Assembly: GCF_016458825.1 (NCBI RefSeq)
Contig: NZ_CP066744.1
Span: 1,795,868 to 1,859,867, forward strand
Direction: 5' to 3'
Origin: Miniphocaeibacter halophilus
GTDB lineage: Bacteria > Bacillota > Clostridia > Tissierellales > Peptoniphilaceae
Length of the DNA: 64,000 nucleotides
In this document: positions 59,423-64,000 of the stretch, one piece after another
Position numbering within the stretch: position 1 is the first letter of the stretch
How the letters are laid out: every line of letters starts with the position of its first letter
Position numbers and translations under genes: made by a program
The notes under the pieces: generated by a model
Database searches by the model: none
Seen by the model: only the letters and a program-made list of their open reading frames with translations
Told to the model about the DNA's origin: nothing

Positions 59423-60594
59423 TGGGGAAATATCAAAGTTATGTAAAAGTTAATATAGATGCATTAGAACACAATTATTTTGAACTTAAAAGAATTTGTT
59501 ATCCTTCTAAAATAAGTGCAGTAGTAAAGGCTAATGCATATGGCTTAGGAGCTGTTACAATAGCTAGGGAGCTGGAAAAAATAGGATTGGATTATTTATG
59601 TGTAGCAAATGTAAATGAGGCCTTAGAATTAAGAAATAATGATATATTCTTACCAATTTTAGTTTTGGGATATATTGCTGATGATTTTTTTAAAGCAATA
59701 GTACAAAATAGAATTGAAGTAACAGCATATAATTTTGAACATTGTAAAAAAATAAATGAAGAAGCGAAAAAATTAGATGCTATTGTAGATGTCCATATAA
59801 AAATAGATACAGGAATGGGTAGATTAGGGTATTTAATTGATGAAAAAAACATAGATAGCACAATTAAGGAAATTAAGAAAATAAGTGAACTTTCCAATAT
59901 TAGAATTAAAGGTATTTACTCACATCTTTCAGATGCTGATGGAGAGGATTTTTCATATACAAAAAAACAATATGAAAAATTTATGAACTTTATAAAACTT
60001 CTTGAAAAAGAAAATATTTCTATTCCAATAAAACATATAAGTAATGACGCCGGCGCTATAGTTCATGGATATTATTTAGACATGATTCGTTCGGGAATAG
60101 GAATTTATGGGTATTATCCTTCAAAAACAGTGGAGTATTCCAATAAAGTTAAATTAGAGGCAGTTGCATCTTTATTTACAACTGTTTCAAGCGTAAAAGT
60201 GTTTGAAGAAGGCGAAAGTATAGGTTATAATCGAACCTTTAAAACAAATAAGGTTACAAAAATTGCAACAATTGCAATAGGATATGCTGATGGATATCCT
60301 ATACAACTATCTAATAAAGGTTATGTAAAAATTAAGGGACAGAAAGCAAAAATCATAGGTAAGGTTTGCATGGATCAAACAATGGTAGATGTTTCCAATA
60401 TTGAAGACATCAACATTGGAGATTCTGTTCTTCTTTACGGCAAGGATGAATATGGAGAATTACCGATTTATGAAATTGCCAATTTGGCCAATACCATAGT
60501 ATATGATTTAATTTGTGGTATTACGATGAGAATACCTAGAATTTATATTAAAGATAATAAAGTTCTTAGTGTAATTAATTATCTAAAGCATTGA
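59422..60594 (+). CDS. alr: Alanine racemase
   Basis: A 390-residue PLP enzyme making D-alanine for peptidoglycan. The cofactor lysine is K36 (AVVKANAYG), the catalytic tyrosine is in GESIGYNRTF, and the conserved run KVCMDQTMVDVS is present. Starts with TAATG overlap. The order acpS-alr-mazF is conserved in Bacillus-type genomes. Confidence 0.95.
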   Translation: MGKYQSYVKVNIDALEHNYFELKRICYPSKISAVVKANAYGLGAVTIARELEKIGLDYLCVANVNEALELRNNDIFLPILVLGYIADDFFKAIVQNRIEVTAYNFEHCKKINEEAKKLDAIVDVHIKIDTGMGRLGYLIDEKNIDSTIKEIKKISELSNIRIKGIYSHLSDADGEDFSYTKKQYEKFMNFIKLLEKENISIPIKHISNDAGAIVHGYYLDMIRSGIGIYGYYPSKTVEYSNKVKLEAVASLFTTVSSVKVFEEGESIGYNRTFKTNKVTKIATIAIGYADGYPIQLSNKGYVKIKGQKAKIIGKVCMDQTMVDVSNIEDINIGDSVLLYGKDEYGELPIYEIANLANTIVYDLICGITMRIPRIYIKDNKVLSVINYLKH

Positions 60595-60597
60595 TAA

Positions 60598-60627
60598 TTG
60601 ACATAGGTAGAATTAAAAGATTATAAT
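60598..60627 (+). promoter_or_regulatory. Predicted mazF promoter
   Basis: TTGACA (60598-60603), 18-base spacer, TATAAT (60622-60627), immediately after the alr stop. Confidence 0.7.
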
Positions 60628-60669
60628 AACTATAATCATACAAATATATAAATATATAAATCATAAAGG

Positions 60670-60682
60670 ACAGCTCAGCTGT
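60670..60682. promoter_or_regulatory. Perfect 13-base palindrome before mazF
   Basis: ACAGCTCAGCTGT, 6-1-6 and perfectly symmetrical, ending 12 bases upstream of the start codon. It could be an operator or an RNA hairpin that affects translation. Confidence 0.5.
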
Positions 60683-60694
60683 TAGGTGTTAATA

Positions 60695-61039
60695 ATGAAA
60701 ATAAAAAGAGGAGATATTTTCTTTGCTGACCTTAGTCCTGTTGTTGGTTCTGAACAAGGAGGAGTTAGACCTGTTGTTGTTATACAAAATAATGTTGGAA
60801 ATAAGTATAGCCCTACTATTATTGTTGCAGCAATAACTTCTCAATTACATAAAGCTAAACTGCCAACTCATGTTGGCATAACTGCAGATTCCTATGGTTT
60901 ACCCAAGAATTCTGTAATATTATTAGAACAAATAAGGACAATAGACAAAAAAAGGTTAAGAGAAAAAATTGGTGTTTTTGACGATAAAGTCATGATTAAA
61001 GTTGATGAGGGATTAAAAACATCCTTAGGGCTATCATAA
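60695..61039 (+). CDS. mazF: MazF/NdoA-type mRNA interferase
   Basis: A 114-residue PemK/MazF toxin. The catalytic Arg25 and Thr48 of B. subtilis NdoA are both present ([29 protein letters not shown]). It would cleave mRNA at short single-stranded motifs. ATG 60695 is preferred over GTG 60686. The antitoxin gene (MazE/NdoAI) that normally sits between alr and mazF is missing: only 100 bases of non-coding DNA are there. Confidence 0.93.
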   Translation: MKIKRGDIFFADLSPVVGSEQGGVRPVVVIQNNVGNKYSPTIIVAAITSQLHKAKLPTHVGITADSYGLPKNSVILLEQIRTIDKKRLREKIGVFDDKVMIKVDEGLKTSLGLS

Positions 61040-61044
61040 TAATA

Positions 61045-61106
61045 AAAGAAAAGCTAAGACTTTTCTTTACAAAGGTGAACTCACTAAATATAGTTTTTAG
61101 TGGGTT
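61045..61106 (+). terminator. Two hairpins after mazF
   Basis: Stem AAAGAAAAG / CTTTTCTTT (61045-61068) and then CTCACTAAA / TTTAGTGGG (about 61079-61106) ending in TTTTG. Either can terminate transcription. Confidence 0.65.
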
Positions 61107-61239
61107 TTGTGTTGAACTAACTATATTAAAATAAATTTTATGACTTTTGTTTTTAATAAGAAATGAAAAATTATATTTTCATAAATCAAATAGATTTTTA
61201 TCAATAATTTTATTCTATATTAAAATAATAACTATTTTA

Positions 61240-61270
61240 TTGTCAACTTTTTACCATACTATGTTATAAT
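61240..61270 (+). promoter_or_regulatory. yitT-like promoter, possibly leaderless transcript
   Basis: TTGTCA (61240-61245) and TATAAT (61265-61270). The ATG begins six bases after the -10 box, so the transcription start falls at or next to the start codon. Confidence 0.55.
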
Positions 61271-61276
61271 TAAATT

Positions 61277-62176
61277 ATGAAAAAAATGATGAATTTATTA
61301 AAGAAATATGGAAAACAATTTAAAAAAATTACAATAGTTACATTTGGTTCTATTTTAGTTGCAGTGGGGATTTATTTTTTTATAATGGATTACCAAATTC
61401 CATTAGGGGGAATTAGTGGATTTGCAATAGCTTTACAAAATTTATTTCCGAAACTGCAAGTTGGATACGTAATGACAACATTAAATATATTATTATTTAT
61501 ATTGTCATATATTTTTTTAGGAAAAGAATATGTAGGATATACCTTATATTCTTCTTTAATAGTTTCCAATACAATTACCCTATTAGAAAATCTTGTTCCA
61601 TTAAAGGAAGCGTTAACAAGTAATATTTTGCTAAGTGTAATTATAGGTGTTATATTGTCAGGACTAGGAATAGCAATAGTAATTACTCAAAATGCTACAA
61701 CAGGTGGAACAGAAATACTAGCCAGCATAATAAATAAGTATACAAATATAGACATAGGTAGAAGTATTATGTTTGCAGATGGCTTAGTGGTTTTATTCGG
61801 TATATATGCAGTAAATATCGAAGTAGGTTTATATGCATTAGTAGGATTAGGGTTAAATACCCTAGTAATAAATTGGGCAATATCTGGATTAAACACTAAG
61901 ATAAATATGGTAATAATTACTGAAAAATTTGAAATTGTCAATAAATTTATAATAGAGCATATGGAACGTGGCTCAACAGTATATTTAGCAGAAGGCGGAT
62001 TTTCTAGGGAGAGAAAACAAATAATAAATACAATAGTTTCAAGATCTGAATATTTTGTTATTAAAAATTATGTATCGGAAGTTGATCCTAAAGCATTTGT
62101 TATTATGAATTATGTTAATGAAGTAGTAGGAGAAGGTTTTACACATGAACCAGAAGATTTAAAAGATATGTACTGA
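61277..62176 (+). CDS. YitT-family membrane protein
   Basis: A 299-residue protein with five to six membrane helices (about 15-170) and a C-terminal DUF2179 cytoplasmic domain (about 215-290, EHMERGSTVYLAEGGFSRE, VDPKAFVIMNYVNEVVGEGF). Family glycine motif: MDYQIPLGGISGFAIALQN. Role unknown. There is no Shine-Dalgarno in front of ATG 61277; a second ATG follows at 61286 without one. Confidence 0.88.
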   Translation: MKKMMNLLKKYGKQFKKITIVTFGSILVAVGIYFFIMDYQIPLGGISGFAIALQNLFPKLQVGYVMTTLNILLFILSYIFLGKEYVGYTLYSSLIVSNTITLLENLVPLKEALTSNILLSVIIGVILSGLGIAIVITQNATTGGTEILASIINKYTNIDIGRSIMFADGLVVLFGIYAVNIEVGLYALVGLGLNTLVINWAISGLNTKINMVIITEKFEIVNKFIIEHMERGSTVYLAEGGFSRERKQIINTIVSRSEYFVIKNYVSEVDPKAFVIMNYVNEVVGEGFTHEPEDLKDMY

Positions 62177-62199
62177 TAATTAGTATGTATCTTTTTTAT
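62160..62199 (+). terminator. Terminator after the YitT-like gene
   Basis: Imperfect stem AAAGATATGTACT / AGTATGTATCTTT followed by T-run. Confidence 0.65.
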
Positions 62200-62281
62200 T
62201 GTAAATATAATTAAATATGTAGATTTTATTTAAATAAAAGGGTATCATTTGTTTAAGTAAAATTTAATAAGGAGGTAAGAA

Positions 62282-62845
62282 ATGGATAGAGATAAGGCGT
62301 TAGAGTTACTAAAAGAATACAATAAAGAAAAATTCCATATACAACACGCCATTACAGTAGAAAAAGTTATGGAATATTTTGCAGAAATTGAAAATGAAGA
62401 TCCTAAATATTGGGGAATAGTTGGGTTACTACATGATATTGACTTTGAAATGTATCCGGAAGAACATTGTGTAAAGGCAATAGAAATACTTGAGAATAAT
62501 GGATACGACGAAGAGTTTATTACAAGCGTAATAAGTCATGGATATGGAATTTGCTCTGATGTAAAACCTAGTAAAAAAATGGAAAAAATTCTGTATGCAG
62601 TAGATGAATTAACAGGTTTGATTTTTGCTGCATCTTTAATGAGACCATCAAAATCTACAAAGGATATGAAACTAAAGAGCTTAAAGAAAAAATTCAAAGA
62701 CAAAAGTTTTGCAGCCGGTTGCTCAAGGGATACAATTCGTAATGGTGCTGAAATGTTAAATATGGAACTTGACGAATTGTTAGAAAATACTCTTGTAGCT
62801 ATGCAGGAAAAAGAAGATGAAATACTTTCTCAAATAGAAAAATAA
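62282..62845 (+). CDS. HD-domain (phosphohydrolase) protein
   Basis: A 187-residue single-domain HD protein. Metal ligands: H20 region FHIQHAITVE, H52-D53 in LLHDIDFE, and SVISHGYG; the last half is the uncharacterised C-terminus (KSKTKDMKLKSLKKKF-like, SFAAGCSRDTI). It is common in Clostridia. The substrate is not known. GGAGGT site before the ATG. Confidence 0.82.
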   Translation: MDRDKALELLKEYNKEKFHIQHAITVEKVMEYFAEIENEDPKYWGIVGLLHDIDFEMYPEEHCVKAIEILENNGYDEEFITSVISHGYGICSDVKPSKKMEKILYAVDELTGLIFAASLMRPSKSTKDMKLKSLKKKFKDKSFAAGCSRDTIRNGAEMLNMELDELLENTLVAMQEKEDEILSQIEK

Positions 62846-62939
62846 ATAACCATAATAAATAAAATTGAAAGTTAATTGAAAAAAACTTAACAATACAAGA
62901 ATATTTTGTTATAATACATTTGGATAAGGAGGAAATTAT

Positions 62940-64000
62940 ATGAAAAAGAAATTTAAGTTAGGTTTAATACCAAAATTGATTATTGCAATTATTTTAGGGG
63001 TTTTAACAGGTTTGTATCTACCTAAAATCGTAACTCAAGTGGCAGTTACATTTTCATCATTTTTTAGTCAATGGCTAAGTTTTGTTATCCCATTGATGAT
63101 TTTAGCTTTTGTTACAAAGGGAATAGCTGATTTAAGTGAAGGTGCTGGAAAATTATTAGGAGTTACAGTATTAATTGCTTATACATCAACATTACTGGGA
63201 GGAACATTATCATGGATTATGAGTGATAGTATTTTTCCTAAATTTATAACAGCTGATGCTGTTGATCAAATAACTAAGGCAGCTGGAGATTCATTAGAAC
63301 CAATTTTTAGTGTTGAATTAAAACCATTTTTTGATGTAACAGGTGCATTGGTTTTTGCTTTTGTATTTGGATTATCAATTTCTTGGTTGAGAAACAAGGG
63401 CAAGGGTGAATATAGTTATGGATTTATAACTGAATTTAATGAAATTATAAGTAATATTTTAGCAAAAGCAGTAGTTCCTGTTTTACCTTTTTATATTTTT
63501 GGTAACTTTGCCAATATGGCATATTCTGGATCAGTATTTGCTATTTTAAGCATTTTCTGGAAGATATTTATATTAATAGTAACCTTACATCTTTTATATG
63601 TTTCAGCTATGTTTATAATATCTGGAAGTTATACAGGAAAAAATCCTATAAGATTAATAAAAAATCAAATTTCAGGTTATATTACAGCCCTAGGAACACA
63701 ATCTTCAGCAGCAACAATACCAGTAAACTTAGAATGTGCAAGAAAAGATGGTGTTAGTAAGGGAATAAGAGATTTTGTTATTCCTTTAGGAGCAACAGTT
63801 CATATGCCTGGTTCAATGATAACAATAACAGCTTGTACATATACAATACTGGCAATGTATGGTATGCCAAATGGATACACAACTATGATACCTTATATTG
63901 CAATATTGGGTATTGCAATGGTAGCAGCTCCGGGAGCACCAGGTGGAGCAGTAATGAGTGCATTACCATTTTTACCAGTTGTAGGAATAGACCCAGGTAG
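62940..64000 (+). CDS. Dicarboxylate/amino acid:cation symporter, 5' part
   Basis: 353 codons are in the window; the gene runs past the edge. A DAACS-family (GltP/SstT-like) transporter with many membrane helices. The N-terminus KKKFKLGLIPKLIIAIILGV and the helical hairpin with SSAATIPVNLECARKDGVSK and PLGATVHMPGSMI are family hallmarks for substrate and Na+ binding. The HP2 motif (GAPGGAVMSALPFL) is also visible. GGAGG site before ATG 62940. Substrate (glutamate, serine or dicarboxylate) is undecided. Confidence 0.9.
   Translation, partial: MKKKFKLGLIPKLIIAIILGVLTGLYLPKIVTQVAVTFSSFFSQWLSFVIPLMILAFVTKGIADLSEGAGKLLGVTVLIAYTSTLLGGTLSWIMSDSIFPKFITADAVDQITKAAGDSLEPIFSVELKPFFDVTGALVFAFVFGLSISWLRNKGKGEYSYGFITEFNEIISNILAKAVVPVLPFYIFGNFANMAYSGSVFAILSIFWKIFILIVTLHLLYVSAMFIISGSYTGKNPIRLIKNQISGYITALGTQSSAATIPVNLECARKDGVSKGIRDFVIPLGATVHMPGSMITITACTYTILAMYGMPNGYTTMIPYIAILGIAMVAAPGAPGGAVMSALPFLPVVGIDPG

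Overview
The window is low-GC, AT-rich chromosomal DNA from an anaerobic Firmicute. A sodium-type V-ATPase, Rex, CIRCE-controlled groESL, CWB2 cell-wall proteins, a PotABCD operon and tRNA genes that all encode CCA point towards Clostridia/Tissierellia (Peptoniphilus/Tissierella-like). That placement is inference from gene content; no 16S rRNA gene is present. Coding density is high, and many genes are followed by clear intrinsic terminators.

Layout. 1-6300: end of a Y-family DNA polymerase, small enzymes (GlcG-like, deaminase-like), tRNA-Leu, a YbaK-type deacylase, a Mn-type CDF exporter, Sua5/TsaC, an arginine phosphatase, and upp broken by an A8 tract. 6316-14961: a nine-gene V-ATPase operon (H-I-K-E-C-F-A-B-D) with a structured leader; the K subunit has every known Na+ ligand. 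14988-16748: two ECF S components and gpmA. 16772-18267: an intact ISL3-family element sitting in the loop of the gpmA terminator. 18292-32837: PerR-like regulator, uracil permease, RNase H-like protein, CWB2/SH3/C39 surface protein, cysteine desulfurase-ThiI, LemA/TPM pair, a HEAT-like hypothetical, regulator-PotABCD, UppP. 32993-40088: PcrA, LigA, HlyIII-like protein, GroES-GroEL.

40195-44566 is the accessory part. It starts at tRNA-Trp and holds a decayed serine recombinase, an LLH-like holin, a broken secreted protein beside a small membrane protein, a broken M28 peptidase and the tail of a secreted nuclease. 44996-46538 is a cluster of 15 tRNA genes read from at least three promoters, one of the tRNAs aberrant. 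Then come YfcE, a GMP synthase lacking its glutaminase domain, a second ISL3 copy with a frameshifted transposase, two short orphan genes, a Gfo/Idh oxidoreductase, an orphan DltD, Rex, an ABC-F protein, pyrophosphatase, a DUF1893/RelA-SpoT-like pair, an AcpS-NnrD fusion, alanine racemase, an orphan MazF, YitT, an HD protein and a truncated dicarboxylate symporter.

How it fits together: a sodium-cycling, redox-sensing (Rex, PerR-like) anaerobe with salvage pathways (upp, uracil permease, folate ECF uptake) and polyamine import. The most unusual observations are the association of ISL3 ends with transcription terminators (two full copies and one relic), the AcpS-NnrD fusion, a free-standing GMP synthase ATP-pyrophosphatase, an orphan MazF with its own promoter, the upp frameshift at a homopolymer, and the V-ATPase leader RNA. 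I found no CRISPR array and no complete new defence system.
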